A program made the translations under genes and the position numbers. Below are positions 42,486 to 52,152 of a stretch of DNA of 64,000 nt, piece after piece (within the stretch, counting starts at the first letter, position 1; every line of letters starts with the position of its first letter). Source of the stretch: Candidatus Gastranaerophilales bacterium (GTDB lineage: Bacteria > Cyanobacteriota > Vampirovibrionia > Gastranaerophilales > Gastranaerophilaceae); assembly GCA_944327225.1 (NCBI GenBank), contig CALVGZ010000005.1, forward strand, positions 1 to 64,000, read 5' to 3'. The notes beneath the pieces were generated by a model that made no database searches, was not told the origin of the DNA, and saw nothing but the letters and a program-made list of their open reading frames with translations.

Positions 42486-43385
42486 ATGGGTAATATAAGA
42501 AATATTAAAGATATCACATCTGTTGTAAAAAATGAATCGGATATATTTGAAAAAAAATTAAAAATATTTATTGATAAAAATAAAAATTTTTTAAAAGAAG
42601 ATTTAAAAAATTTTATGTTTTCAAATCCAAAAAGATTGCGTCCGTTGTTTGTTTTTTTATTTTCGAAAATATTAAAAATAAATAATTTTAATCAGGTTTT
42701 AAATATTGCACTTGCTCTTGAATTTATACATAATGCCTCTTTAATTCATGATGATATTTTGGATAATGAAAAATTAAGAAGAAATAATCCGACTTTTTAT
42801 GAAAAATACGGTGCAAAGCTTGCTGTTTTGGAAGGAGATATGCTTTTAAGCATGGCATTAAATATTTTAAGTGACACAAGTTTGGATATTTTAAAAATTT
42901 TTTCAAATAAAATACAAAAAACACTTGAAGGCGAAATTGAGCAAAATTCCTGCTTGAATAAAATAATTGATGAGAGAACTTATATAAGAAAAACTTTTAA
43001 TAAAACGGGGAATCTTTTTTTTGCCGGGCTTGAATCACTTTTTGTTTTGAAAAATATCGATGATAAAACCAAATATAAACTTAGAAAATTTTTAAAAAAT
43101 TATACTCTTGCTTTTCAAATTAAAAATGATATTGATAATATCAAAAATAAAAATTTATCCGATATTAAAAATGGAAACTATACTTTGCCTGTGCTATACT
43201 TTTGCAGAGAGAACAACATTGATTTATTAAATTGTGAAAATGTTTGTTTCCAAAATTGTATAAATTTGGCAAGTAAAAAAGTAGACAAATATAAAAAATC
43301 TGCAATAATTTTTTTAAGTGAAATTGAAGATACTATATACAAAAAGGCCCTAGCGGATTTATGCGATTATACATTAAGGAGTTAA
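42486..43385 (+). CDS. Polyprenyl diphosphate synthase with an altered second Asp motif
   Basis: The 299-residue protein belongs to the trans-isoprenyl diphosphate synthases, which elongate isoprenoid chains. PKRLRPLFVF, the first Asp-rich motif HDDILDNEKLRRNN and GDMLLSMAL are conserved. The second motif, usually DDxxD after QxxD, reads FQIKNDIDNIK: the first and fifth Asp are Asn, and the GK loop that follows is shortened to KNKNLSDIKNGNYTLP. This motif binds the magnesium of the allylic or homoallylic substrate, so activity may be reduced or altered. It could be a subunit that pairs with another synthase. It starts 1 nt after the aminopeptidase stop. Confidence 0.78.
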   Translation: MGNIRNIKDITSVVKNESDIFEKKLKIFIDKNKNFLKEDLKNFMFSNPKRLRPLFVFLFSKILKINNFNQVLNIALALEFIHNASLIHDDILDNEKLRRNNPTFYEKYGAKLAVLEGDMLLSMALNILSDTSLDILKIFSNKIQKTLEGEIEQNSCLNKIIDERTYIRKTFNKTGNLFFAGLESLFVLKNIDDKTKYKLRKFLKNYTLAFQIKNDIDNIKNKNLSDIKNGNYTLPVLYFCRENNIDLLNCENVCFQNCINLASKKVDKYKKSAIIFLSEIEDTIYKKALADLCDYTLRS

Positions 43386-43387
43386 TC

Positions 43388-44725
43388 TTGATAAATACGG
43401 CAAAAATTAAAACTTTTTTCATAAAAAAAATTAAATTGATTATTTTTATTTTGACATTTTTGGCTGTATGTATAGTCTACAATATCAATAATCCGACTTT
43501 TAATTTTATTTTAAAAAGAGGAATACTTCTTGAATATTCTATTAGTTCAGAAAATAAAAATATAGAAAAAAAATTAGATAATTTGAAAATAAAATATCTT
43601 GCAGGAAAAGTTTTCGAGTTTGATGAAATTGAATATGATTCGGATAATGACGCCGTAGAGAATGTCCTATTGGTTAGACTTCCTTTATTATTGAATGATA
43701 AGAATGTTTCGCAAGTAAATAAAATATCGGATTTTATTTTCCAAAATTGTAAAAATGCAAAGTTAATTAATGTGAGTACTTTAGGCAGTTCTTATAATAA
43801 TCCCTACGAAGCATTTTTCAAATTTTTAGGTATTTTAATTACATCAATTATAATTTTTTATGTAATTTTAAAAATATTTTTCAATGAAACAATTTCTGTT
43901 ATGTTTATGAAAAATATGTTTGTATCTTTTTTTAATAGACAAAAAGAAGCATTTAAGAATTTAATTGAAAAAACTAAAGAGAAGGGTTTTGTTTATCTTT
44001 TAAAGAAAATTTTGTTTGATGATACTGAAGATGAAAACGGAAATGAAAAAGAAACGAGTTTCACAAAAGAAATAATAAGCACTATTGTTTTTGTATTAGT
44101 TTGTGTAATTATAATAAGATATTTTATAGGGGAGTTGCGTTGGATTCCTTCAGGTTCAATGCGTCCTACTATACTGGAAAAAGACAGAGTTTTCGTTGAA
44201 AAACTTGAGTATCCTAAGAAAGAAATTAAAAGAGGCGACATTCTTGTTTTTTATCCTCCCGAAGTTCAATTATCTAACTCGCCTTTAGCTGTTTTATCGA
44301 GATTATCGGGAATTTTTTGTAAAGATATAGCGTTTATTAAGCGTGTTGTCGGAATGCCGAATGATAAATTTGAAATAAAAAAAGATATCAATAATGGCCA
44401 ATATAGAGTTTATATTAATGATAAAGCGTTAAACGAACCTTATATAAGTTCTAAAACAAATTGGACGCCATGTAATGAGAATATGTATTGCGGACCTTTT
44501 GTAATACCTGAAAACAATTATTTTATGATGGGAGATAACAGAAATAACTCTCAAGACAGTCGTTTTTGGGGATTTTTAGATAAAGACAGAATAATCGGAA
44601 GGGCTAATTTTATGTTCTTCCCGATAAAAAGAATTAATGTTTTAAAAGATAAATATGTAGTATTGCATAAAAAACAGTCCGGAAAAATAATTGAAAGTGC
44701 CACATATATCATCGATAGATATTAA
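43388..44725 (+). CDS. lepB: Signal peptidase I with a long N-terminal membrane extension
   Basis: The 445-residue serine protease removes signal peptides at the outer face of the inner membrane. The catalytic core (about 235-440) shows RWIPSGSMRPTI (nucleophile Ser), FIKRVVGMPNDKFEI (general-base Lys) and GDNRNNSQDSRFWG. The N-terminal 230 residues, absent from typical enzymes, include helices near 15-35 and 138-160 and another just before the core (about 215-235). A TTG start at 43388 is chosen because AAGGAG (43376-43381) lies 6 nt before it, while the ATG at 43361 has no ribosome site. The gene overlaps the prenyl synthase end only through the Shine-Dalgarno. Confidence 0.87.
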   Translation: MINTAKIKTFFIKKIKLIIFILTFLAVCIVYNINNPTFNFILKRGILLEYSISSENKNIEKKLDNLKIKYLAGKVFEFDEIEYDSDNDAVENVLLVRLPLLLNDKNVSQVNKISDFIFQNCKNAKLINVSTLGSSYNNPYEAFFKFLGILITSIIIFYVILKIFFNETISVMFMKNMFVSFFNRQKEAFKNLIEKTKEKGFVYLLKKILFDDTEDENGNEKETSFTKEIISTIVFVLVCVIIIRYFIGELRWIPSGSMRPTILEKDRVFVEKLEYPKKEIKRGDILVFYPPEVQLSNSPLAVLSRLSGIFCKDIAFIKRVVGMPNDKFEIKKDINNGQYRVYINDKALNEPYISSKTNWTPCNENMYCGPFVIPENNYFMMGDNRNNSQDSRFWGFLDKDRIIGRANFMFFPIKRINVLKDKYVVLHKKQSGKIIESATYIIDRY

Positions 44726-44739
44726 TTTTTATATAAAAT

Positions 44740-44769
44740 TTGACATGTTTCAAGTATTTATAGTGTAAT
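44740..44769 (+). promoter_or_regulatory. Promoter of the smc-scpA-scpB operon
   Basis: A perfect TTGACA (44740-44745) is followed after 18 nt by TGTAAT (44764-44769). The smc ATG is at 44801, with GGAGTAGG in the leader. Confidence 0.7.
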
Positions 44770-44800
44770 TAATATACTGGAGTAGGTTTAAAGTCAATCA

Positions 44801-47800
44801 ATGTATATAAAAGAAATAGAAATAGATAATTTTAAATCTTTTGCAAATAAAGTAACAATTCCTTTGCTTCAAGGATTTACGGCAATTTCGGGTCCTAACG
44901 GTTCCGGAAAAAGTAATATAATTGATAGTATTTTATTTGCTTTGGGGTTGTCTTCTGCCAGAGCGTTGCGTTCGGAGCAAGGTTCTGCTGATTTGATTAC
45001 AAACCATAATAAGCGAGGAGAAGCATTAGTTAAAGTAACTTTTCAAGATGAAAACAATGAAAACAATGAATTTTCAATAAAAAGATATATAAAAAAGGGT
45101 AAAAACGGAGTTCAATCGAATTATTATTATAATGATAAACCTTGTACACTGACTCAGATACATCTTGAGCTTGAAAAATATAATATAACACCAAATAGTT
45201 ATAACGTTATTATGCAGGGGGATGTAACAGAAATTACTAAATGTTCACCAACGGAAAGAAGAAAGCTGATAGATGAAATTGCCGGAATTGCGGATTTTGA
45301 AAGAAAAATTAATCTTGCAACTGAACAAATTCAAGATGTTGAAGACAGAGTTGCTAACACAAATATTTTAATGGAAGAAATAGATAATCAAATTGAAAAA
45401 TTAAAAGAAGAAAGAGAAGTTGCACTAAAATATAAAAAATATAAAGATGAAAAAATCGCTTTGGAAAATCAAATACAAAGTGCAAAATATTTTGATACCG
45501 TTCGTTCTTTAGAGCTTGTGCATCAAAATATTCTTTTAGCAACAAAAGAAAAGAAAGAATTAAATCAAAAGCTAAAAGAAACTGAATTAAATATACAAAA
45601 TACAAAAATAAAATATGATGAAATAAATGCAAAAGTTAAAGCACAAGGTGAAGAAAAACAGCTTGAGGTTAAAAAAAATGCCGAAGAAAAAAAAGGCGAA
45701 ATAGAAAGGAAAAAATCTGCAATAGCCCAAGTTGAAAAAACAACTTTAGATAATACAAAATCGATTGAAAGTTATAAAAATGGAATTGAAGTTCAAAAAC
45801 AAAAAATAGAAGAATTTAAACAGGCAATCGAAGAAAAAAATAATGAACTTAAAATTTTGAATAAATCCTTAAAGGAAAAGAAAGCACAGCTCGATAAGAT
45901 AATTAATGAAATGACCGGTCTGAATAAATCTGCGGATGAACATGTACAAAACAGAAATAAACTAAGAAAAGATATAGAAGAACTGAAAGATAAAGAGACT
46001 CAATTGATTAAAGAACAACTTCCTCTTGAAAATGAATATAAAAATAATGAAGAAAAAATTACTTCTACAAAAGAAACAATTGATAAATTATTGAATTCCG
46101 CAAAAATTTTTGAAAATGAAAAAGACAAATTAAATTTACAAATTGAAACACTTGAAGCGGAAGTTAGTGAATTTAAAGTCTTACAAGCGAAAACTTTTGA
46201 AGAGCTTGATAAAACAAAAACTCAAAAAGAAGATTCATTTTATAAAATTCAACAGGCACAGAAAAGAATTGCTATTTTGGATGCTAATAAAAATGCTTAT
46301 AAATCAATTGGCATGGGTTCGGGAATTGAATCGGTAATGAAAGCACACATTCAAGGCGTGCATCAGCCATTGGCCCAATTGGCAGATGTTGAAAGTGAAT
46401 ATGTTGATGCAATAAATGTAGCGATGGGAGCAAGGGCCTTCTCAATAGTTGTAGACGATCAAGATACAGCCTATAAAGCAATTCAAGTATTGCGTTCGCA
46501 AGGTAGAGACAGGGCTTCTTTTATACCTATGGATGTGATTAAAAAAGCTCCTTTAAAAATGGCTTTACCTAAAGAAAAGGGAGTTATTGATTTCGCAATT
46601 AATTTGATAGATTTTGATGATAAGTATATTGATGCTTTTTATTTTGCATTGGGTGAAACAGTTGTTGTTGAAAGTGAAGTTACTGCAAAAAAACTTGCGG
46701 GAAAATACAGAGTTGTAACTCTTGAAGGTGATATTACCGAAAAGAGCGGTCTTATAACGGGCGGTGCCAAGAAGAAAAACACTTCATTTTTTGATAAAAG
46801 CCAAGAACGTGAGCTTGAAAAATATAAAAAGTTGTTAAAAGAAACTGAGGAACTTGCAAAAAATCTAAGTCAAAAAGAGAAGGACTTGGAGAGAAGACTA
46901 AATGATATAAGACAAAAATATTCAACATCTTTAAATACATTAAACTCGGCAAAAATAGAGCTTAAAAATTTAATTTCAAATAATGAGCAATCTTCTGAAA
47001 TAATTAAAAAAGGAGAAGAAGAATTAACAAATTTAAAAGAAAAAAATAAAAAAATATCAAAAGAACTCGATTTATTTGAAAATCGTCATATAAAATTAAA
47101 TGATAAAATCCAAGATGTACAGTTAAAGCTTGAAGAAGTAGAAAAACTTATTGACGAAGGTGAGTTAAAAAAATTAAAAGAAAAGACAAATGATATTGAA
47201 GAAGAAATTAAAACAGTTGAAAAGTCAATAATGACAATTGAAAATGATATTGAAAAAGATGAAAATCAAATTAAATTTCAACAAAGTCAAATTTTAACAA
47301 GACAAACAGACATTGAAAAATTGACTAAAGATAACGAAAATTTAAAAAATGAACGTGAACAATTTGTGCTGGAAATTGATAAAGTGCAAAAAGAACTGGA
47401 GCTTTTAGAAAACGAAATAAAAGAACTTGGAAAAAATCTTGTTGAGTTTCAGACAAAAAGAGATGAATTACAAGAAGAACTTTTAAATTCAAAAACAGAA
47501 AAAAATAAAATCCAAGATAATATAGGAAGACTTTTGGAACAGGAAGAAAGTTATAAAGCAAGAAGGAGAGAGCTTGAGCCAATATTGGAAAATATATTGA
47601 AAGAATTTGAAGCTTCGGGGATAAATCCGAAAGAACTTGAGCAAGCAGAAATTTCGCTCGATGAGATAAATTCAAAAATTTCAAAATTGCAAAAGAAAAT
47701 GGAAGATTTAGAACCTGTTAATATGAGAGCATTAACTCAATATGATGAAGCTATGGAACGTCAAAATAATTACAAAGAAAAAGTTTTAACTCTTGAGAAC

Positions 47801-48304
47801 GAAAAAAATGAAATTAAATCCAGAATGAACGGTTATCAAAAGCTAAAGAAAGAAACTTTTCTTGAAGCTTATCATGCAATTAATAATAATTTTAAAGAAG
47901 TTTTTGCAAAACTCTCGGAAGGCGAAGGAACACTTGTTTTAGAAAATGAAAATGATCCCTTTGAGGGTGGGCTTACTTTTGAGGCAAACATTAGAGATAA
48001 AAGAAATCAAAAGCTTGCAGGCATGTCCGGTGGTGAAAAATCACTAACTGCATTGGCTTTTGTATTTGCTATACAAAAATATTTACCATCGCCGTTTTAT
48101 GCGTTTGATGAAGTTGATATGCATTTGGATGGGCCAAATGTAGAAAAGTTAGCAGCTATCATAGAAAAACAATCTAAAGCTGCACAATTTGTGGTGATTT
48201 CTTTAAGAAAGCCAATGTTAGATAGTGCTGACAGAATGATAGGTGTTACACAAAAAGATAAGGGAGTTACAAAGGTCTCCGGAATTAAAGTGAAAGATGA
48301 ATAA
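44801..48304 (+). CDS. smc: Chromosome segregation ATPase SMC
   Basis: This 1167-residue condensin subunit organises the chromosome as a dimer with ScpAB. The Walker A is SGPNGSGKSNI (residue about 30). Two long coiled coils flank the hinge (about 500-650, VEYVDAINVAMGARAFSIVV, then ITEKSGLITGGAKKK). The C-terminal head has the ABC signature LAGMSGGEKSLTAL and Walker B AFDEVDMHLDG. The length is normal. Its stop and the scpA start overlap (ATAATGA), followed by scpB. Confidence 0.98.
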   Translation: MYIKEIEIDNFKSFANKVTIPLLQGFTAISGPNGSGKSNIIDSILFALGLSSARALRSEQGSADLITNHNKRGEALVKVTFQDENNENNEFSIKRYIKKGKNGVQSNYYYNDKPCTLTQIHLELEKYNITPNSYNVIMQGDVTEITKCSPTERRKLIDEIAGIADFERKINLATEQIQDVEDRVANTNILMEEIDNQIEKLKEEREVALKYKKYKDEKIALENQIQSAKYFDTVRSLELVHQNILLATKEKKELNQKLKETELNIQNTKIKYDEINAKVKAQGEEKQLEVKKNAEEKKGEIERKKSAIAQVEKTTLDNTKSIESYKNGIEVQKQKIEEFKQAIEEKNNELKILNKSLKEKKAQLDKIINEMTGLNKSADEHVQNRNKLRKDIEELKDKETQLIKEQLPLENEYKNNEEKITSTKETIDKLLNSAKIFENEKDKLNLQIETLEAEVSEFKVLQAKTFEELDKTKTQKEDSFYKIQQAQKRIAILDANKNAYKSIGMGSGIESVMKAHIQGVHQPLAQLADVESEYVDAINVAMGARAFSIVVDDQDTAYKAIQVLRSQGRDRASFIPMDVIKKAPLKMALPKEKGVIDFAINLIDFDDKYIDAFYFALGETVVVESEVTAKKLAGKYRVVTLEGDITEKSGLITGGAKKKNTSFFDKSQERELEKYKKLLKETEELAKNLSQKEKDLERRLNDIRQKYSTSLNTLNSAKIELKNLISNNEQSSEIIKKGEEELTNLKEKNKKISKELDLFENRHIKLNDKIQDVQLKLEEVEKLIDEGELKKLKEKTNDIEEEIKTVEKSIMTIENDIEKDENQIKFQQSQILTRQTDIEKLTKDNENLKNEREQFVLEIDKVQKELELLENEIKELGKNLVEFQTKRDELQEELLNSKTEKNKIQDNIGRLLEQEESYKARRRELEPILENILKEFEASGINPKELEQAEISLDEINSKISKLQKKMEDLEPVNMRALTQYDEAMERQNNYKEKVLTLENEKNEIKSRMNGYQKLKKETFLEAYHAINNNFKEVFAKLSEGEGTLVLENENDPFEGGLTFEANIRDKRNQKLAGMSGGEKSLTALAFVFAIQKYLPSPFYAFDEVDMHLDGPNVEKLAAIIEKQSKAAQFVVISLRKPMLDSADRMIGVTQKDKGVTKVSGIKVKDE

Positions 48305-49173
48305 TGACTGAAGCAGTTAGTGATTTTTATACGAATAAAAAATTAAATTATGATGAAATCAAAATTTTGGACGGCACTGTTGATTTTGGTTCTAATACGG
48401 AATTTATTTCTCGTTCCGGTATTAAAAAAGATATTCAAGCGGATGCAATAGAAATAATTTTGGATCTTGTTAAAGAAGGAAAGCTTGATCCTTGGAATAT
48501 AGATATTGTTGATTTGTATGATAAGTACATGAAAAGAATAGTGGAGTTGAAGCAACAAAATCTTCGTTCTGTTGGAAAAGCGATACTTTTTTCCGCTACG
48601 CTTTTAAAAATTAAATCCGATATTTTACAAGGAATATCAATTAATGATTTTGACCCTGAACCGCTTGATTATTTTGATGATGAAAATTTTGAGACGGACT
48701 ATGAGCAAATGCAAATTCCGACAAATAATATTGTATCTTTTGATGAGGTTTTGCAAAGAAGAACATCAGTCCGTTTAAATAGAAAAAGAAATGTAACCTT
48801 AAAGGATTTAATCAGACATATTCAATTTTATGAAGATTTAGAGAAAAAATATGCAATAAAAAATGCATTGGAAAGAAAAGAACGTAGAGTCAGAAATTAT
48901 TCGAATTTAAAAGCGGAACAAATTAAAGAATTAGCTCACGAGGAATATGTTGAAGAAGTTGTTGAAAGAATGAGACAAAATTTGACTCAAATATTGTCTC
49001 ATGAAAAAAATATTGAATTAAGAGAACTTTGTTTGTTGGGTTTTGACAGAAGTTCAGCATTTATTGCGTTATTATTTTTAGCTCGTGAAGAAAAATATGA
49101 GATAATGCAAAAAGAATTTTATGGAAAATTGTATGTTCAAAATGCACCAAAAGAAGAGGTTGAAATAAAATGA
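48304..49173 (+). CDS. scpA: Segregation and condensation protein A
   Basis: The 289-residue kleisin links the SMC heads and binds ScpB. ADAIEIILDLVKEGKLDPWN, IDIVDLYDKYM and LLKIKSDIL are conserved N-terminal features. The C-terminal winged-helix part includes ELRELCLLGFDRSSAFIALL. A roughly 40-residue leader before the core is longer than usual. It overlaps smc by 1 nt and scpB by 4 nt, so all three are coupled. Confidence 0.95.
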   Translation: MTEAVSDFYTNKKLNYDEIKILDGTVDFGSNTEFISRSGIKKDIQADAIEIILDLVKEGKLDPWNIDIVDLYDKYMKRIVELKQQNLRSVGKAILFSATLLKIKSDILQGISINDFDPEPLDYFDDENFETDYEQMQIPTNNIVSFDEVLQRRTSVRLNRKRNVTLKDLIRHIQFYEDLEKKYAIKNALERKERRVRNYSNLKAEQIKELAHEEYVEEVVERMRQNLTQILSHEKNIELRELCLLGFDRSSAFIALLFLAREEKYEIMQKEFYGKLYVQNAPKEEVEIK

Positions 49174-49685
49174 TTGAAATGGAAAATTTAAAAGCCAAAA
49201 TTGAGGCCGTTTTATTTATAACTTCAAAAGCAATGCAACCTGCTGAAATTGCTGAAATTTTAAATACAGAAGAAGATAAAATAACAGATGCACTTTTAGA
49301 TTTGATGTTTGATTATTCATCAAGAAACGGGGCATTGGAAATAGATGATGAGGACGGATATATTATCCAAGTCAAAGCTGAACACATGGATATAGTTGAA
49401 AAACTTTGCCCTGTCGAACTAAAGCCTTCCGTATTAAAAACTTTGACGGTAATTGCCCTTAAAGAACCAATCAGACAGACAACTTTAAAAGAATTACGTT
49501 CTAATGCTTATGAACATATTGCGGAATTGTTGGAACAAGGTTTAATTTCAAAAACCAAAGATAAAAATGGCAGAAGTTTTAACATTCGGACAACAAAAAA
49601 ATTTCAGGAGTATTTTAAATTAAAAGGTGATATAAAAGCACTTGTTAAGAAGTTAGACGCAACAGAAGATCTTAAAAATCTATAA
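49170..49685 (+). CDS. scpB: Segregation and condensation protein B
   Basis: The 171-residue protein consists of two winged-helix domains that clamp ScpA. KAKIEAVLFITSKAMQPAEI at the N-terminus and VLKTLTVIALKEPIRQTTLK with NAYEHIAELLEQGLIS are typical. The start overlaps scpA (ATGA). An RNR-like gene follows after 1 nt and appears to belong to the same operon. Confidence 0.95.
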   Translation: MIEMENLKAKIEAVLFITSKAMQPAEIAEILNTEEDKITDALLDLMFDYSSRNGALEIDDEDGYIIQVKAEHMDIVEKLCPVELKPSVLKTLTVIALKEPIRQTTLKELRSNAYEHIAELLEQGLISKTKDKNGRSFNIRTTKKFQEYFKLKGDIKALVKKLDATEDLKNL

Positions 49686-49686
49686 A

Positions 49687-51024
49687 ATGTCAAAAATTAC
49701 TCCCATAAAATTTAATAAAAAATATACACCGGTTAATTTTAAATTAAATGGCGTTTCTTGTCCTGTTTTTAAAACATTTAAGGATTTTAAAGCTTCGATT
49801 TCTTCGGATTTAATTCAATTTCAAGAAATTAATTTTTCTCCTTTAATTCAAAGAAAAATAGCACGAAAAAATCAAAATCCGGAAGATTTTTTTGAAGAAA
49901 TTTCAAGTAAAATTTTTGCCGATAATAAAAATTTAAATGATTTAAAAAAATTATTACTTGAAGGTTATATTTCCCTTTCAACATCTTGTTATAATGGTTT
50001 ATTAAATTCGGGTAAATTAAATAGTGCTGTCGGTATAAAATTGGATAAAAATAAAAATACTACAAGACATTTGGCACTATTGGAACAATATATAAGAGAT
50101 GGTGTAGGCACAGGAATTAATTTTACGGAATTTGATAATCCAACGGAAAAAATAAAAGATATCAATTCATATTTTTTATTTAGGCAAAAGGAAAATGATC
50201 TGACCAGACCTCCTGCCGGAATTGCACTTTTAAGTATAAATCACCCTAAAATCTTGGATTTTATAACTTTAAAAAATGGTGCAAATTTTGATGAGTGGTG
50301 TTTTGATTTATCGGTTATTATTCCTGATGATTTTTTGAAAAAAGTTGATAATGATGAATATATAAGTTTATTAAACGGTAAAAAGATAAAAGCAAAAGAG
50401 ATTTATTCTACGTTATTAAATTCAATGTTAAAAAAAGGAGAGCCGGGGATAATTTTTTCAAATGATGAAAATTATATTTGTGATTGTTGTGCAGCTGTAC
50501 CGCTAAAACCTGAAGAAGGTTTAACATTGGCTCATATTAATCTTTCTAAATTTTATGATAATAAAAAGAAAATATTAAATTACGAAAAATTATCTCAAGT
50601 TGCTGATTTATTGTCTAAGGCTTTATCAAAATTGGATCAAAACGGGTATATAGGGATATTGGGTTATCAAAATTTGCTGGATAAAATGAATATAGAATAT
50701 GGAAGCAAAGATGCAATAGAAGTTCTTGAAAGTATGCTTAAAAGGATAAAAAAACAAGTTTCTTTATATAATCTTAAAATGGCAATTTCACCCACCGGTA
50801 CAATTTCAAGAATATTAAAAGTAGCTCCTTCAATTGAGCCTAAAAAAAGTGGAAATTATGAAACTGAGCTTGAAACTCTTAAAGTCGCACAAAGATATGT
50901 GGATGGAAATATATCAAAAACTGTTTTACTTAATCCAAATGCAACAACAGACGATATTGACATGATTATAAGAAAATCTTTTGAATATAAAATTAAAGGA
51001 ATTACTGTTTTTAAACCACAATAA
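49687..51024 (+). CDS. Class II ribonucleotide-reductase-like protein lacking catalytic residues
   Basis: The 445-residue protein follows the catalytic barrel of adenosylcobalamin-type ribonucleotide reductase large chains: TSCYNG, GVGTGINF, INHPKILDFITLKNG, the C-x-x-C-x-x-VPL loop, INLSKFY and SPTGTISRIL. The usual N-P-C-G-E reads D266-C267-C268-A269-A270, so the thiyl Cys remains but the catalytic Asn and Glu are gone. The partner redox Cys is Leu279. The N- and C-terminal regions of full enzymes, including the C-terminal Cys pair, are missing. Conventional reduction of ribonucleotides is unlikely. It lies 1 nt after scpB without its own ribosome site. A nucleotide-binding or regulatory role is inference. 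Confidence 0.7.
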   Translation: MSKITPIKFNKKYTPVNFKLNGVSCPVFKTFKDFKASISSDLIQFQEINFSPLIQRKIARKNQNPEDFFEEISSKIFADNKNLNDLKKLLLEGYISLSTSCYNGLLNSGKLNSAVGIKLDKNKNTTRHLALLEQYIRDGVGTGINFTEFDNPTEKIKDINSYFLFRQKENDLTRPPAGIALLSINHPKILDFITLKNGANFDEWCFDLSVIIPDDFLKKVDNDEYISLLNGKKIKAKEIYSTLLNSMLKKGEPGIIFSNDENYICDCCAAVPLKPEEGLTLAHINLSKFYDNKKKILNYEKLSQVADLLSKALSKLDQNGYIGILGYQNLLDKMNIEYGSKDAIEVLESMLKRIKKQVSLYNLKMAISPTGTISRILKVAPSIEPKKSGNYETELETLKVAQRYVDGNISKTVLLNPNATTDDIDMIIRKSFEYKIKGITVFKPQ

Positions 51025-52150
51025 ATTTTTTCATATTTAATTTTAAAAGATTTTTAATTTCATCTATTGAATTTGTTTTTGCAAAAATAATTGCAAAAAC
51101 AGGATTTTTGTTAGGATTAATTTTTCTTATTTCAAGAGGATTTTTAATATTTTTTAAATAATTTTCATAATCTATATTTTTTATTTTTTCTTTTTGAATA
51201 TCTGACGGAATATCGGCCATTGTAAAATAATAATAGCTATTTTCAACATTTGATAAAATTTTAGACCAGTCAGGTTTTAATTTTTTAAAGTAGTATTCAT
51301 AAACATTAATTCCCCAGGCAAAATATGCAATGTCGGTTATGCACCATCCGCAAAATCTTAAGGGATTTATTTCAATTGGTATGATTGTATTTTCGTTTGC
51401 TCTGAGTTCTATGTGAAATGGAAAATTTTTAAAATTACAACATTTTCCGATATTATCCAGTATTTTTTTGAATTTATTCAAATTATTTTTAATAATTTCT
51501 GGTGACGTATAATAAACTCTGTCTGATACATCATTATCATCAAAAAACGGATGTTTAAATATATTTAATATTACAGCTTCTCCATTTTCATCAAAATAAG
51601 CATCCAGAGCAAATTCATCCCCTTCAATCATTTCTTCGATTATGAATTCGTCAAAATTAACTACATCACAAGGAAAAACCCCTTTGTGTTTTTCAATTTC
51701 TTGTTTTAATTTCGATATGGTATTTTCCCATTCTGTTTGATTTTTAATAGGATATACACCAAAACTTAAAAACCCGACGGATGGTTTTAAAATAATTGGA
51801 AATTTAAGTTTATTCGAATTAATTGATTCGATTTCAGATAATAATACTTTTTTAAAATAAAAATGGGGGTATATTTGCTTTATGGATTCTCTGAAGCGAA
51901 CTTTGTTTTTGCATATTTTAATATAAGCAGAAATTTCTTCCGAGCCAAAATTTTTAAGTATCCAATCAATTGAATTTTCTGAATTTGAATAGAATAATTC
52001 ATTTTTTAACTCAACTGCCTTATTTTCTTCTATTAGAAAATTATCAGGTAAAATACTTTTTGATAAATTCGTTTTTAACACAGAAAAATTATTATTTTTG
52101 ATTGTGTCTGTTAAAAAATCCGATATGTAGGGCTTTTCTAAAATAATCAT
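51011..52150 (-). CDS. ATP-grasp ligase-type protein
   Basis: The 379-residue protein has an ATP-grasp core (about 100-310). FPIILKPSVGFLSFGVYPI carries the ATP-binding Lys, NFDEFIIEEMIEGDEFALDA carries the central strand Glu residues, and IPIEINPLRFCGW provides the metal-ligand E-x-N. FHIELRANEN completes the fold. Enzymes of this group join a carboxylate to an amine or thiol with acyl-phosphate intermediates; the substrates here are unknown. A hairpin upstream encloses its AGGA ribosome site. The stop overlaps the convergent RNR-like gene by 14 bp. Confidence 0.8.
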   Translation of the reverse strand: MIILEKPYISDFLTDTIKNNNFSVLKTNLSKSILPDNFLIEENKAVELKNELFYSNSENSIDWILKNFGSEEISAYIKICKNKVRFRESIKQIYPHFYFKKVLLSEIESINSNKLKFPIILKPSVGFLSFGVYPIKNQTEWENTISKLKQEIEKHKGVFPCDVVNFDEFIIEEMIEGDEFALDAYFDENGEAVILNIFKHPFFDDNDVSDRVYYTSPEIIKNNLNKFKKILDNIGKCCNFKNFPFHIELRANENTIIPIEINPLRFCGWCITDIAYFAWGINVYEYYFKKLKPDWSKILSNVENSYYYFTMADIPSDIQKEKIKNIDYENYLKNIKNPLEIRKINPNKNPVFAIIFAKTNSIDEIKNLLKLNMKKFIVV

Positions 52151-52152
52151 AT

